Counted from the stretch's first letter, positions 28,672 through 36,989 are shown. The stretch: DNA of 61,445 nt from Flavobacterium sp. UBA6721 (GCA_002454195.1 DKIJ01000031.1:1-61445); one strand, 5' to 3'. The notes: generated by a model from the sequence alone, not told the origin. A program made the numbers and translations.

Positions 28672-29244
28672 ATGAAAAAAGGAAAATTAATCGTATTCTC
28701 TGCGCCATCGGGTTCGGGAAAAACAACTATAGTTAGGCATTTATTAAAGCAAGAAGACTTGAATTTAGAGTTTTCTATCTCGGCAGCCACTCGTGAAGTC
28801 AGAGGCGAAGAAGTAAACGGAAAAGATTACTATTTTATCTCTTTGGACGAATTTAAAAACCATATCAAAAATGAAGATTTTGTAGAATGGGAAGAAGTAT
28901 ACAGAGATAATTTTTACGGTACTTTAAAAAGTGAAGTAGAACGCATCTGGGCTATGGGTAAAAACGTAATTTTTGACATTGACGTTGCCGGAGGTTTGCG
29001 TATCAAAAATAAATTCCCTGAAGAAACTTTGGCTGTTTTTGTAAAACCACCAAGTGTGGACGAATTAAAACGCCGTTTGAAAGAACGCTCTACCGAAAGT
29101 GAAGACAAAATCAATATGCGTATCGCTAAAGCCCACGTAGAATTGGCTACCGCTCCACAATTTGATGTAGTGATAAAAAATTATGATTTGGATGTGGCTT
29201 TGGAAGAAGCAACTGAATTAGTGAGAAATTTTGTGAACAAATAA
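28672..29244 (+). CDS. gmk: Guanylate kinase
   Basis: Phosphorylates GMP to GDP. The 190-aa protein has the P-loop FSAPSGSGKTTIVRHL at residues 8-23, the GMP-binding AATREVRGEEVNGKDYYFIS with FVEWEEVYRDNFYGT, and the lid RLKERSTESEDKINMRIA. All are intact. It lies between yicC and nadD. The gap to nadD holds another low-complexity dyad (AAGATTGAA and CAATCTTTAAAT words at 29250-29325). Confidence 0.96.
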   Translation: MKKGKLIVFSAPSGSGKTTIVRHLLKQEDLNLEFSISAATREVRGEEVNGKDYYFISLDEFKNHIKNEDFVEWEEVYRDNFYGTLKSEVERIWAMGKNVIFDIDVAGGLRIKNKFPEETLAVFVKPPSVDELKRRLKERSTESEDKINMRIAKAHVELATAPQFDVVIKNYDLDVALEEATELVRNFVNK

Positions 29245-29335
29245 AAATTAAAAGATTGAAGAATTGAAAGATTGAAAAATTATAAGAATACTCAATCTTT
29301 AAATCTTTGAATTTTTAAATCATTAAATTAAATCA

Positions 29336-29917
29336 ATGAAAATCGGACTCTATTTCGGCACCTTCAACCCCATTCACGTGGGGCATCTCATTATTGCCAA
29401 TCATATGGTGGAGCATGCCGATTTAGATCAAGTATGGCTAGTGGTTACACCACACAATCCTTTGAAGAAAAAAAGTACTTTGCTGGACGATTACCACCGC
29501 CTGCAAATGGTTTTTCTGGCTACTGAAGATTATCCTAAATTGAAACCTTCGGATATTGAATTCAAATTGGCACAACCTAATTATACAGTAAATACTTTAG
29601 TCCATCTTGAAGAAAAATACCCTAATCATGAATTTTCTTTGATTATGGGCGAAGACAATCTTAAATCGCTTCATAAGTGGAAAAACTACGAAGCCATTTT
29701 AGAACATCACGAGATTTATGTGTATCCGCGTATTTCTGTTGAAGATGAAAATCTGGAATTCAAAAACCACCCTAAGATTCATATAATTGATGCTCCCGTT
29801 GTCGAAATTTCTTCGACAGCAATTAGAAGCAACATCAAATTAGGTAAAAATGTCCGTCCTTTATTGCCTGAAAAAGTTTGGGAATACATTGACCATAATT
29901 TGTTTTATAAGAAGTAA
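29336..29917 (+). CDS. nadD: Nicotinate-nucleotide adenylyltransferase
   Basis: Adenylates NaMN to NaAD in NAD synthesis. The 193-aa protein has the nucleotidyl-transferase motif FGTFNPIHVGHLI (HxGH, residues 8-20), the substrate segment VVTPHNPLKK, the MGEDNL block and the C-terminal ISSTAIRSNIK. All key residues are visible. It ends two bases before the stop of the convergent LysR gene, without a clear terminator between. Confidence 0.95.
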   Translation: MKIGLYFGTFNPIHVGHLIIANHMVEHADLDQVWLVVTPHNPLKKKSTLLDDYHRLQMVFLATEDYPKLKPSDIEFKLAQPNYTVNTLVHLEEKYPNHEFSLIMGEDNLKSLHKWKNYEAILEHHEIYVYPRISVEDENLEFKNHPKIHIIDAPVVEISSTAIRSNIKLGKNVRPLLPEKVWEYIDHNLFYKK

Positions 29918-29918
29918 A

Positions 29919-30815
29919 TCAAACCAACACTTTTTTTAGTTCTTCCTCAATTTCCTGAGCAACCGTATTAAATCCTGAGTGTTTGCCAGATAAAAGATAA
30001 ACCTCTGTATCTGGCATTCGGTCCGATTCCCATAACAATTGTAATTTTCCTGATTGAAGAAAAGACTTCGCATTAATATCCCAAGTAACCGCTACCCCTG
30101 TATTTCTGGAAAGCATTTCTAACATTTCATATTCGGAAGGAATAATATAATTAGAAACCATCGACGGTCTCTTTTTATTAAAAACATGAAGCCAAAATAA
30201 TTTGATATGAGGAATTCCTGAATCATGACTGTACCATTTTTGTTCGTTTATCCAATTCTCAATCGCTACACTATCTTCTTTTTGAATATATGCCTGTAAT
30301 GGAGTGGCATCTATATTACTTGAAGCAACAACGATTTGCTTAATTTTTCCTATCTCCTTTTGTACGGTATCAAAAGTTTCTATCTTTTTAGTAACAATAG
30401 CAAAATCAATTTTTTTCGTATTGACTAATTCAAAAAGGCTATTATTTTCACAAAAACTAAAATCAATATAATCGAATTTTGCAATTAGAAAGCTCCCAAT
30501 ACTACTAAACAGATGTTTTGAAATACCTACCGTAATCAATCGATTAGCATCAAAAGCTTTGGAACGAAAACCGTTTTCTACATTTTCCAGACGATCTAAA
30601 GCTTCAATGATTAAGTTATTGAGTAACTTAGCATATTCAGTAGGTTCAACCCCTTTTGATTTTCGGTTAAATAATTTATAGCCCACATGAGCTTCCAACA
30701 TTGAAATTTGCTGACTTACTGCTGGTTGACTGATAAATAATTCTTTAGCAGCCAATGAAAAATTACCATTTTTATATACTGATTTAAAGGTTCGATACCA
30801 TTCTAAATTGACCAT
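29919..30815 (-). CDS. LysR family transcriptional regulator
   Basis: A 298-aa regulator with an N-terminal winged helix-turn-helix (residues 1-60: FKSVYKNGNFSLAAKELFISQPAVSQQISMLE split over helix 2 and the recognition helix) and a C-terminal effector-binding domain. It is divergent from the DJ-1/PfpI and alcohol dehydrogenase genes with only 90 bp between starts, so it most likely controls them. The ligand is unknown. An imperfect dyad overlapping its own start (30815-30834) is a candidate operator, suggesting autoregulation. Confidence 0.92.
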   Translation of the reverse strand: MVNLEWYRTFKSVYKNGNFSLAAKELFISQPAVSQQISMLEAHVGYKLFNRKSKGVEPTEYAKLLNNLIIEALDRLENVENGFRSKAFDANRLITVGISKHLFSSIGSFLIAKFDYIDFSFCENNSLFELVNTKKIDFAIVTKKIETFDTVQKEIGKIKQIVVASSNIDATPLQAYIQKEDSVAIENWINEQKWYSHDSGIPHIKLFWLHVFNKKRPSMVSNYIIPSEYEMLEMLSRNTGVAVTWDINAKSFLQSGKLQLLWESDRMPDTEVYLLSGKHSGFNTVAQEIEEELKKVLV

Positions 30816-30834
30816 GATATAAATATATTTATCA
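30815..30834. promoter_or_regulatory. Candidate LysR operator dyad
   Basis: TGATATAAATATATTTATCA is an imperfect palindrome with TGATA and TATCA ends ten bases apart. It abuts the LysR start codon and lies in the shared divergent region. The assignment is inference. Confidence 0.4.
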
Positions 30835-30876
30835 CAAACATAATTTAAATTATTTTTACTAATAACATATCCGCCT

Positions 30877-30884
30877 TAAATTTG
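30877..30884 (+). promoter_or_regulatory. Candidate -7 box for the PfpI-ADH genes
   Basis: TAAATTTG fits TAnnTTTG and lies 21 bp upstream of the DJ-1/PfpI start. The upstream -33 element is not clear, which would fit activator dependence on the divergent LysR protein. Confidence 0.4.
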
Positions 30885-30905
30885 TAAAAAATTAAAAAAC
30901 GAATC

Positions 30906-31664
30906 ATGAAAAAAACAACCGTATTTGCTTTGGTCCTATTAACAATCAATAGTATCGTAGCATTAGCACAAAATAAAGAAAAGATGAAAAAAGTATTATT
31001 TGTAGTTACCAGTCATGACCAATTAGGAAACACAGGAGAAAAAACAGGTTTTTGGTCAGAAGAATTTGCGGCACCGTATTATGAATTAGCCGATAGAGGA
31101 ATCCAAATTGATATTGCTTCTCCATTAGGTGGTCAACCGCCTATTGACCCAAAAAGTGCCGATCCAGCTTCGGCAACAGAAGACACGAAACGATTTGATA
31201 AAGACACTGAATTATTAAACAAATTAAAACATACTTTAAAATTAGCGAACGTAAAAGAATCTGATTACGATGCTGTTTTTTATCCTGGTGGTCACGGTCC
31301 TTTATGGGATTTAACTAAAGACAAAAATTCTAAAGCATTAATTGCTTCTTTTTATACCAATAATAAGCCTATTGCTTTTGTATGCCATGCTCCAGGAGTA
31401 TTAAAAGATGTAAAAGTAAATGAGGAATATTTAGTAAAAGGCAAAAAACTTACTGGATTTTCAAATACTGAAGAAGCTGCGGTAGGATTGACAAATGTAG
31501 TTCCATTTTTATTAGAAGAAGTGCTTCAGGCTAATGGCGGAATCTATTCAAAAACCGAAAATTGGCAACCTTATGCAGTCGAAGATGGCTTATTGATTAC
31601 AGGACAAAACCCTGCCTCTTCAAAACTTGTGGCTCAAAAACTAATAGAAAAATTAAACAAATAA
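30906..31664 (+). CDS. Exported DJ-1/PfpI (type 1 glutamine amidotransferase-like) protein
   Basis: A 252-aa protein with a cleavable signal peptide (MKKTTVFALVLLTINSIVALAQ) and a complete DJ-1/PfpI domain. The nucleophile elbow is AFVCHAPGVLKD near residue 160, with the catalytic Cys followed by His. The glutamate in EEFAAPYYEL near residue 53 and the FYPGGHGPLWDL segment match the Hsp31/class-I-amidotransferase-like branch, which includes glyoxalase III enzymes. It precedes an iron-type alcohol dehydrogenase and is divergent from LysR, suggesting a role against reactive aldehydes. Periplasmic export is unusual for this family. Confidence 0.88.
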   Translation: MKKTTVFALVLLTINSIVALAQNKEKMKKVLFVVTSHDQLGNTGEKTGFWSEEFAAPYYELADRGIQIDIASPLGGQPPIDPKSADPASATEDTKRFDKDTELLNKLKHTLKLANVKESDYDAVFYPGGHGPLWDLTKDKNSKALIASFYTNNKPIAFVCHAPGVLKDVKVNEEYLVKGKKLTGFSNTEEAAVGLTNVVPFLLEEVLQANGGIYSKTENWQPYAVEDGLLITGQNPASSKLVAQKLIEKLNK

Positions 31665-31748
31665 GACACTAAGTCCCAAAATGACTAAGAAGTTATGATT
31701 GAAATAACTAGCTGCTTAGAATCTTAGTATCTCAAAAACGTAAAGAAT

Positions 31749-32906
31749 ATGTTAAACTTCGAATTATATAACCCTACCCAATTGATTTTTGGAAAAGGTC
31801 AAATAGAAAAATTAAACACATTAATTCCACAAGGAACTAAAATTCTCTTAGCTTACGGAGGTGGAAGCATTTTTAAAAATGGAATTCATCAGCAGGTAAT
31901 TGAAAACCTTAAAGGTTACGAAATTGTTGAATTTGGAGGTATAGAACCCAACCCTCATTTTGAAACTTTGATGAAAGCTGTTGAAGTTATAAAAGCAGAA
32001 AAAATTGATTTCATTCTGGCTGTGGGTGGAGGCTCTGTAATTGATGGAGTGAAATTTATTTCGGCAGCAGTTAACTTTAACGGAAATCCAATTGATATTC
32101 TTCAAAAACGTATTTTAATAAAGGAAAATGCAATGCCTTTTGGAACAATATTGACCCTTCCAGCAACAGGAAGCGAAATGAACTCAGGGTATGTAGTAAC
32201 AATTAAAGCGACTCAGGAGAAATTAGCTGCTGGAGGAAGTGCTTTATTTCCAAAATTTTCAATTTGTGACCCAACTGTTATTCAATCTTTACCTAAAAGA
32301 CAATTAGAAAACGGCGTAGTTGATGCCTTTACCCACGTAATGGAACAATATTTAACCTACCCACACGACGGATATTTACAAGACCGAATTGCCGAAGGAA
32401 TTTTGCAAACATTAATTGAAGTAGGCCCAAAAGTAGTAGAACATCCAGAAGACTATGCATTAGCATCTAATTTTATGTGGTGTTGTACAATGGCCTTAAA
32501 CGGATTAATTCAAAAAGGAGTTCCTAGTGACTGGGCTACTCACATGATTGGTCATGAATTAACTGCTTTGTATAACATTGATCATGCTAGAACGTTGGCC
32601 ATCATTGGTCCAAATCTATATCGCGTATTATTTGAAGCTAAAAAAGCAAAACTAGCACAATACGGAAAACGCATTTTTAATCTTTCCGGAAGTGAAGAAG
32701 AAATTGCAAAAGAAGCGATCGAAAAAACAGTAGCATTCTTCCATCAAATGGGAATGGATACCCAACTTTCTCAATATACAGATGATTATTCGAAAACAGC
32801 CGATTTTATCGTTAAGCGTTTTGAAGAAAGAGGATGGAAAGGATTAGGAGAAAACCAACAAGTTACTTTAGAAAAAGTAAAATCTATTGTTGAATTGAGT
32901 TATTAA
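31749..32906 (+). CDS. Iron-containing alcohol dehydrogenase (YqhD/BdhA-like)
   Basis: A 385-aa group III alcohol dehydrogenase. The N-terminal NAD(P) fold shows ILLAYGGGSIFKNGI and LAVGGGSVIDGVKF. The metal-binding region has DAFTHVMEQYLTYP, ATHMIGHELTALYNIDHARTLAI with the iron/zinc histidines. The GGGSxxK-type loop suggests NADPH preference as in YqhD, which reduces short-chain aldehydes. It lies 84 bp downstream of the DJ-1/PfpI gene and ends in a strong terminator, so the pair is a two-gene unit under the divergent LysR regulator. Confidence 0.93.
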   Translation: MLNFELYNPTQLIFGKGQIEKLNTLIPQGTKILLAYGGGSIFKNGIHQQVIENLKGYEIVEFGGIEPNPHFETLMKAVEVIKAEKIDFILAVGGGSVIDGVKFISAAVNFNGNPIDILQKRILIKENAMPFGTILTLPATGSEMNSGYVVTIKATQEKLAAGGSALFPKFSICDPTVIQSLPKRQLENGVVDAFTHVMEQYLTYPHDGYLQDRIAEGILQTLIEVGPKVVEHPEDYALASNFMWCCTMALNGLIQKGVPSDWATHMIGHELTALYNIDHARTLAIIGPNLYRVLFEAKKAKLAQYGKRIFNLSGSEEEIAKEAIEKTVAFFHQMGMDTQLSQYTDDYSKTADFIVKRFEERGWKGLGENQQVTLEKVKSIVELSY

Positions 32907-32930
32907 AATAATTTCACTTTAAAACACCAC

Positions 32931-32961
32931 AAAGGCGTCTTGGATTTTCTAAGACGCCTTT
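32931..32961 (+). terminator. Intrinsic terminator after the alcohol dehydrogenase gene
   Basis: A perfect 11-bp dyad, AAAGGCGTCTT at 32931-32941 and AAGACGCCTTT at 32951-32961, with a nine-base loop. It lies 24 bp after the stop. Confidence 0.8.
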
Positions 32962-33146
32962 AAAATTAACACCAAAACCAAATTAACTAACTCTAATAAC
33001 TAATAAAAACACAAATTTCTAATAACTAATAAGTTACAACGGAAATAATGTATATTTTATTATATGATATTGTAAAAAAAATTAAAAAAATTTCTGCTCT
33101 CTTCGACTAAAACGGATAAGCCTTGCTTCGTTAGTACATTTTTAAG

Positions 33147-33154
33147 TACTTTTG
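33147..33154 (+). promoter_or_regulatory. Candidate promoter of gpsA
   Basis: TACTTTTG fits TAnnTTTG, 17 bp upstream of the gpsA start. A TTG at 33123-33125 gives a spacing of 21, close to the Bacteroidota norm. Confidence 0.55.
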
Positions 33155-33171
33155 ATTAAACTATTAAAACA

Positions 33172-34167
33172 ATGAGTCAAAATATAAAGTTTGCGGTAAT
33201 AGGTGGAGGAAGCTGGGCAACGGCTATTACAAAGATGCTTTGTGTGAATCTTGATGAAGTTTGCTGGTACATGCGCAACGAATCGGCAATTGAACACTTA
33301 AAAAACTACAAACACAATCCAAACTACATAAGTTCGGTTGAATTTGACACCAAAAAATTACTTTTAACAAATGATATCAATGAGGCTGTAAACTATGCCG
33401 ACTATCTAATTTTTGCCATTCCATCTGCATTTTTAGATACCGAATTGCAAAAACTTAATGTTTCCCTTAAAGATAAAATCATTTTCTCGGCCATCAAAGG
33501 TATCGTTCCTGAAACCAGTTTAATTGTAGGTGAACATTTTCACTTTCAATATGAAATACCCTATTACAACATTGGGGTAATAACGGGACCTTGCCATGCC
33601 GAAGAAGTAGCATTGGAACGTTTATCCTATCTGACTATCGCCTGCGGTGACCCTGAAAAAGCTAAGAATGTAGCTAAAAATTTGGCAAGCAATTATATCA
33701 AAACTAAAATTACAGATGATATCATTGGAACGGAATATGCGGCTATGCTCAAAAATATTTATGCCATTGCTGCCGGAATTGCACATGGTTTAGGTTATGG
33801 TGATAATTTCCAATCGGTGTTGATGAGTAATGCCATTCGAGAAATGAAAAAATTCATTCGAAAAGTACATAAAATGAAACGCAACATCAATGATTCGGCT
33901 TATTTAGGCGATTTATTGGTTACAGGATATTCTGTGTTTTCCAGAAACAGAATGTTTGGAAACATGATTGGGAAAGGCTATACCGTAAAAAGTGCCATGA
34001 TGGAAATGAGTATGATTGCCGAAGGCTATTATGCCGCTAAAAGTGCCTACAAACTCAATCAGGGTTATGGCGCCAAAACTCCAATTATAGATGCCGTTCA
34101 TGAGATTTTATACCAAGGCAAAAATGCCCGAACCGTATTTAAAAAACTGACTGAAAAACTGGATTAA
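33172..34167 (+). CDS. gpsA: Glycerol-3-phosphate dehydrogenase [NAD(P)+]
   Basis: Makes sn-glycerol-3-phosphate for phospholipids. The 331-aa protein starts with the dinucleotide motif FAVIGGGSWATAITKML, then FAIPSAFL, FSAIKGIVPETSLIVGE, and TGPCHAEEVALERLSYLTIA. The catalytic lysine lies in YAAMLKNIYAIAAGI, and the substrate-binding GDLLVTGYSVFSRNRMFG is present. The length is typical. It stands alone with its own promoter and hairpin, at the left edge of a repeat-rich segment. Confidence 0.94.
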   Translation: MSQNIKFAVIGGGSWATAITKMLCVNLDEVCWYMRNESAIEHLKNYKHNPNYISSVEFDTKKLLLTNDINEAVNYADYLIFAIPSAFLDTELQKLNVSLKDKIIFSAIKGIVPETSLIVGEHFHFQYEIPYYNIGVITGPCHAEEVALERLSYLTIACGDPEKAKNVAKNLASNYIKTKITDDIIGTEYAAMLKNIYAIAAGIAHGLGYGDNFQSVLMSNAIREMKKFIRKVHKMKRNINDSAYLGDLLVTGYSVFSRNRMFGNMIGKGYTVKSAMMEMSMIAEGYYAAKSAYKLNQGYGAKTPIIDAVHEILYQGKNARTVFKKLTEKLD

Positions 34168-34189
34168 TTCTAGTTCTATAAAATAAAAC

Positions 34190-34228
34190 AACCGCAGATT
34201 CACAGATTATAAATGTGAATTTGCGGTT
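34190..34228 (+). terminator. Terminator-like hairpin after gpsA (AACCGCA dyad, copy 1)
   Basis: Fifteen-base arms with one mismatch at 34190-34204 and 34214-34228, the left arm starting AACCGCA, with a nine-base spacer, followed by a short T-rich run. The same AACCGCAAATTC word forms another dyad at 35307-35345. Confidence 0.6.
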
Positions 34229-34269
34229 GTTTGTAATAGAACACGAAGTAAAAAGCTAAGTCCGTTATA

Positions 34270-34298
34270 GAGATTCCTCCTTCGTCGGAATGACAAAA
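34270..34298 (+). repeat. GATTCCTCCTTCGTCGGAAT repeat, copy 1 (forward)
   Basis: Twenty-nine bases identical to 34722-34750. Bases 34270-34296 are exactly complementary to 34340-34366, so copies 1 and 2 could form a 27-bp stem. Confidence 0.85.
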
Positions 34299-34339
34299 TA
34301 CTTGTTATTTATATTTTAAACGACAGCTAAACCGCAAAC

Positions 34340-34367
34340 TTGTCATTCCGACGAAGGAGGAATCTCC
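34340..34367 (-). repeat. GATTCCTCCTTCGTCGGAAT repeat, copy 2 (inverted); left end of GIY-YIG unit
   Basis: A 28-bp exact reverse complement of 34721-34748. It lies 11 bp beyond the stop of the GIY-YIG gene. Confidence 0.85.
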
Positions 34368-34378
34368 ACAATCAAAGT

Positions 34379-34693
34379 TTATTCAAATAAATAATTCAAA
34401 AACTCTAAATCAGGATTGATTGTTTTGATTAAATCCATCTTTTTCTCCCTGCGCCAACCCTTAATTTCTTTTTCTCTGGCTATTGCTTCCTGAATCCAGG
34501 TAAACTTTTCAAAATACAATAAATAATGTACCTGATATTTTGAAGCAAAAGTTTTATTACCTAATTCTATATTGTCTTTATGTTGTCGTAATCTAATTTT
34601 TAGATGATTTGTCACACCTGTGTATAAAACCGTTTTGGCTTTATTGGTAATAATGTAAATGTAATAAGTGTGATAACCTTCTTGAAATTGCAT
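34379..34693 (-). CDS. Small GIY-YIG nuclease family protein
   Basis: A 104-aa stand-alone GIY-YIG domain (YhbQ/UPF0213-like). Motifs in order are YYIYIITN (GIY position), VLYTGVTNHLKIRLRQHK (YIG position plus the catalytic-type Arg) and AIAREKEIKGWRREKK (metal-binding Glu region). It has no DNA-binding domain beyond a basic C-terminal helix. It is enclosed precisely by perfect 28-bp inverted repeats (34340-34367 and 34721-34748), giving a unit of about 409 bp. Members are small nucleases of unknown natural role. The flanking repeats suggest possible repeat mobilisation, which is inference. Confidence 0.88.
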   Translation of the reverse strand: MQFQEGYHTYYIYIITNKAKTVLYTGVTNHLKIRLRQHKDNIELGNKTFASKYQVHYLLYFEKFTWIQEAIAREKEIKGWRREKKMDLIKTINPDLEFLNYLFE

Positions 34694-34720
34694 AGCTCAA
34701 CTTTGGGTTAATTACTTTGC

Positions 34721-34750
34721 GGAGATTCCTCCTTCGTCGGAATGACAAAA
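34721..34750 (+). repeat. GATTCCTCCTTCGTCGGAAT repeat, copy 3 (forward); right end of GIY-YIG unit
   Basis: An exact inverted partner of copy 2 over 28 bp and a direct copy of copy 1 over 29 bp. It lies 27 bp upstream of the GIY-YIG start. Confidence 0.85.
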
Positions 34751-34878
34751 CTGGGTGTATTTACGGTTATTGCTACAAAATGTAATTCTACATTAACGTA
34801 TGTGACAAATCAAATCTGCAGAGGAATTCATTCAAATTTTCTAATACGAAGAGATTCACTCTAGATCGAGTACCGCTT

Positions 34879-35229
34879 TTATTTCGTTTTGAATTTATTC
34901 TTTTTCAATTCCAATCTTTCGGGATATTTTCCTCCAAAATAAAGAACAAATCCCCCTCTCAAGACAGCTTTATTTCCCGCTTTAGGAATTGTTTCAGAAT
35001 ACTTAAAATATAATGTATCGTTTTTCAATTCCACAGTCCCACCATAAATATCTCCTCTGCGTTCTATTCCTCGAGATTCAAATTCGAATGTTTTATCCCT
35101 ATAAATTCTTAAATAAACCCAACCTAAAGGGGCTTCTCGATTAGCTAAAAGAATAATTTCTTTTTTCTCTGTCCGATTACAAAATGTCAGTAGTAAAATT
35201 AAAGTAAATATGGGAATTGAGTACTTCAT
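34879..35229 (-). CDS. Small putative lipoprotein, function unknown
   Basis: 116 aa with a lipoprotein signal (MKYSIPIFTLILLLTFCNRTEKK; lipobox LLTFC). The mature part looks all-beta (WVYLRIYRDKTFEFESRGIERRGDIYGG, DTLYFKYSETIPKAG) and ends in a basic tail. No family is recognised. It lies within the repeat-rich segment between gpsA and the pheS region, together with the GIY-YIG gene, which suggests accessory content. Export to the envelope is the only supported statement. Confidence 0.6.
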   Translation of the reverse strand: MKYSIPIFTLILLLTFCNRTEKKEIILLANREAPLGWVYLRIYRDKTFEFESRGIERRGDIYGGTVELKNDTLYFKYSETIPKAGNKAVLRGGFVLYFGGKYPERLELKKNKFKTK

Positions 35230-35306
35230 TCAAATGGAATATACCTTTAGTCTGATAAATTAATTCTTTAAACTTTGTTTAAATATATGAAATATACTTA
35301 CAAAAA

Positions 35307-35345
35307 AACCGCAAATTCACATTTTTAATCTGCGAATTTGCGGTT
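35307..35345. repeat. AACCGCAAATTC dyad, copy 2
   Basis: Perfect 12-bp arms at 35307-35318 and 35334-35345. Together with 34190-34228 it encloses the GIY-YIG gene and the small lipoprotein gene. It lies just beyond the end of the minus-strand gene at 35367 and could also act as its terminator. Confidence 0.65.
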
Positions 35346-35366
35346 CTACTATCTTTTAAAAAAAGC

Positions 35367-35774
35367 TTACCTCACGATTACCCCATCGACAAACAGAATA
35401 GGCACTTCTTCTACATTATTTTCATTAATAGAATTGGCTTTGAAAATGTATTTCTTGTCATATAAAGTATTACCAATAAAGAATGTCAGCATGAACTCGT
35501 TATTCAATGGCAACAAACTTTTTTCAATCATTTCGATTTTCACTACCGAAACAGCAGGTACCTGAACAAAAGCATGACGCAAAACCGAAGTTTTCTTCAT
35601 TTCGCCATCAATGGTTCCGAAAGCTTTAGAAACCACCATCACGCTATCGATATCAAAGTCACTGTCGTTTACTAAATAGGCGTACCAAACTTTCTCCATA
35701 AAATCATCGCTCCACTCTTGAACAGCAGCAATGAATACGTTTTCTACTTCGGGAATAATGATGTCTTTTTTCAT
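35367..35774 (-). CDS. Conserved protein of unknown function, next to pheS
   Basis: A 135-aa cytosolic protein with no signal or membrane segment. It contains VWYAYLVNDSDFDIDSVMVVSKAFG and SVVKIEMIEKSLLPLNNEFMLTFFIG, alternating strands that suggest a compact alpha-beta or all-beta fold. No named domain is recognised, though I recall similar proteins beside pheS in other Flavobacteria. It lies 84 bp downstream of pheS across a CCTTAGT dyad, on the same strand. The coding call is good; the function is unknown. Confidence 0.75.
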   Translation of the reverse strand: MKKDIIIPEVENVFIAAVQEWSDDFMEKVWYAYLVNDSDFDIDSVMVVSKAFGTIDGEMKKTSVLRHAFVQVPAVSVVKIEMIEKSLLPLNNEFMLTFFIGNTLYDKKYIFKANSINENNVEEVPILFVDGVIVR

Positions 35775-35793
35775 TGTATAGATTAAGAGTACT

Positions 35794-35840
35794 TAGTCCC
35801 TAGTCCTTAGTAAAGAATTCTTGCTAAGGACTAGGGACTA
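35794..35840. repeat. CCTTAGT-family perfect 17-bp dyad
   Basis: TAGTCCCTAGTCCTTAG at 35794-35810 is matched by its exact complement at 35824-35840 across a 13-base loop. It sits between pheS and the downstream unknown gene. Confidence 0.8.
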
Positions 35841-35858
35841 TTGACTAAGGACTTATAA

Positions 35859-36884
35859 TTATATTATTGATTTGAATTGCTCTAAGAAACGTACGTCGTT
35901 TTCATAAAACATACGGATGTCTCCAATTTGGTACAACAACATCGCAATACGCTCTACTCCCATTCCAAATGCAAATCCATTATATTCATCAGGATTGATG
36001 CCACAGTTTTTCAAAACATTAGGATCTACCATTCCGCAACCACCAATTTCTAACCAACCGGTTCCTTTAGTAATTCTATAATCGGTTTCGGTTTTTAATC
36101 CCCAGTAAATATCAATCTCGGCACTAGGCTCTGTAAAGGGGAAATAAGAAGGACGCAAACGGATTTTAGATTTTCCGAACATTTCTTTAGTGAAATACAA
36201 AAGGGTTTGTTTCAAATCGGCAAAAGAAACCTCTTTGTCAATATACAAACCTTCTACTTGATGGAAAATACAGTGCGAACGGGCAGAAACGGCTTCGTTA
36301 CGAAAAACACGCCCTGGAGAAATCGTTCTAATAGGCGGTTTATTGTTTTCCATATAACGCACCTGAACCGATGACGTATGGGTACGCAATAAAACATCAG
36401 GATTTGTTTGAATGAAAAAAGTATCCTGCATATCACGCGCCGGATGGTATTCAGGCAGGTTCAAGGCTGTAAAATTATGCCAATCGTCTTCAATTTCTGG
36501 ACCTTCGGAAACATTAAATCCAATAGTCGAGAAGATATCGATAATTTGATTTTTTACGATAGAAATAGGATGACGGGAACCAATAGTTACTGGTTCAGCG
36601 GTACGGGTCAAATCGCCATAAAGTCCTTTAGCTTCTTCCTTGCTTTCTAAGGCTTCTTGAATAGATTTTACTTTTTCTTCAGCAGAACTTTTAAGTAAAT
36701 TAATTACTTGCCCAAATTCTTTTTTTTGCTCATTAGGCACGTTTTTAAATTCGGCAAAAAAATCTTTTATAATTCCTTTACTTCCTAAGAATTTAATTCT
36801 AAACGCTTCTAGTTCGGCAGTATCTTGTGTTGAAAAAGTTTGTGCTTCACCAATATATTCTTTTATCTTATCTATCATTTTCAT
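35859..36884 (-). CDS. pheS: Phenylalanyl-tRNA synthetase alpha subunit
   Basis: Catalytic subunit of the heterotetrameric enzyme. The 341-aa length is normal. An N-terminal coiled coil (about 1-85) precedes the class II core: HPISIVKNQIIDIF, motif 2 SPGRVFRNEAVSARSHCIFHQVEGLYID, the FTEPSAEIDIYW segment, and motif 3 GFAFGMGVERIAMLLYQI. A second ATG two codons in (36878) is an equally good start. The beta subunit gene is not in this window. Neighbours are two conserved unknowns on the same strand. Confidence 0.96.
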   Translation of the reverse strand: MKMIDKIKEYIGEAQTFSTQDTAELEAFRIKFLGSKGIIKDFFAEFKNVPNEQKKEFGQVINLLKSSAEEKVKSIQEALESKEEAKGLYGDLTRTAEPVTIGSRHPISIVKNQIIDIFSTIGFNVSEGPEIEDDWHNFTALNLPEYHPARDMQDTFFIQTNPDVLLRTHTSSVQVRYMENNKPPIRTISPGRVFRNEAVSARSHCIFHQVEGLYIDKEVSFADLKQTLLYFTKEMFGKSKIRLRPSYFPFTEPSAEIDIYWGLKTETDYRITKGTGWLEIGGCGMVDPNVLKNCGINPDEYNGFAFGMGVERIAMLLYQIGDIRMFYENDVRFLEQFKSII

Positions 36885-36989
36885 CCAATAATTGAGTGTG
36901 CAAATTTAAGTAAAAGTTAGAAGTTAAAAGTTAGAAGTTAGAAGTTTTTCTAAAATTCTTAACTGATTACTACTACTGAACATTGAATA

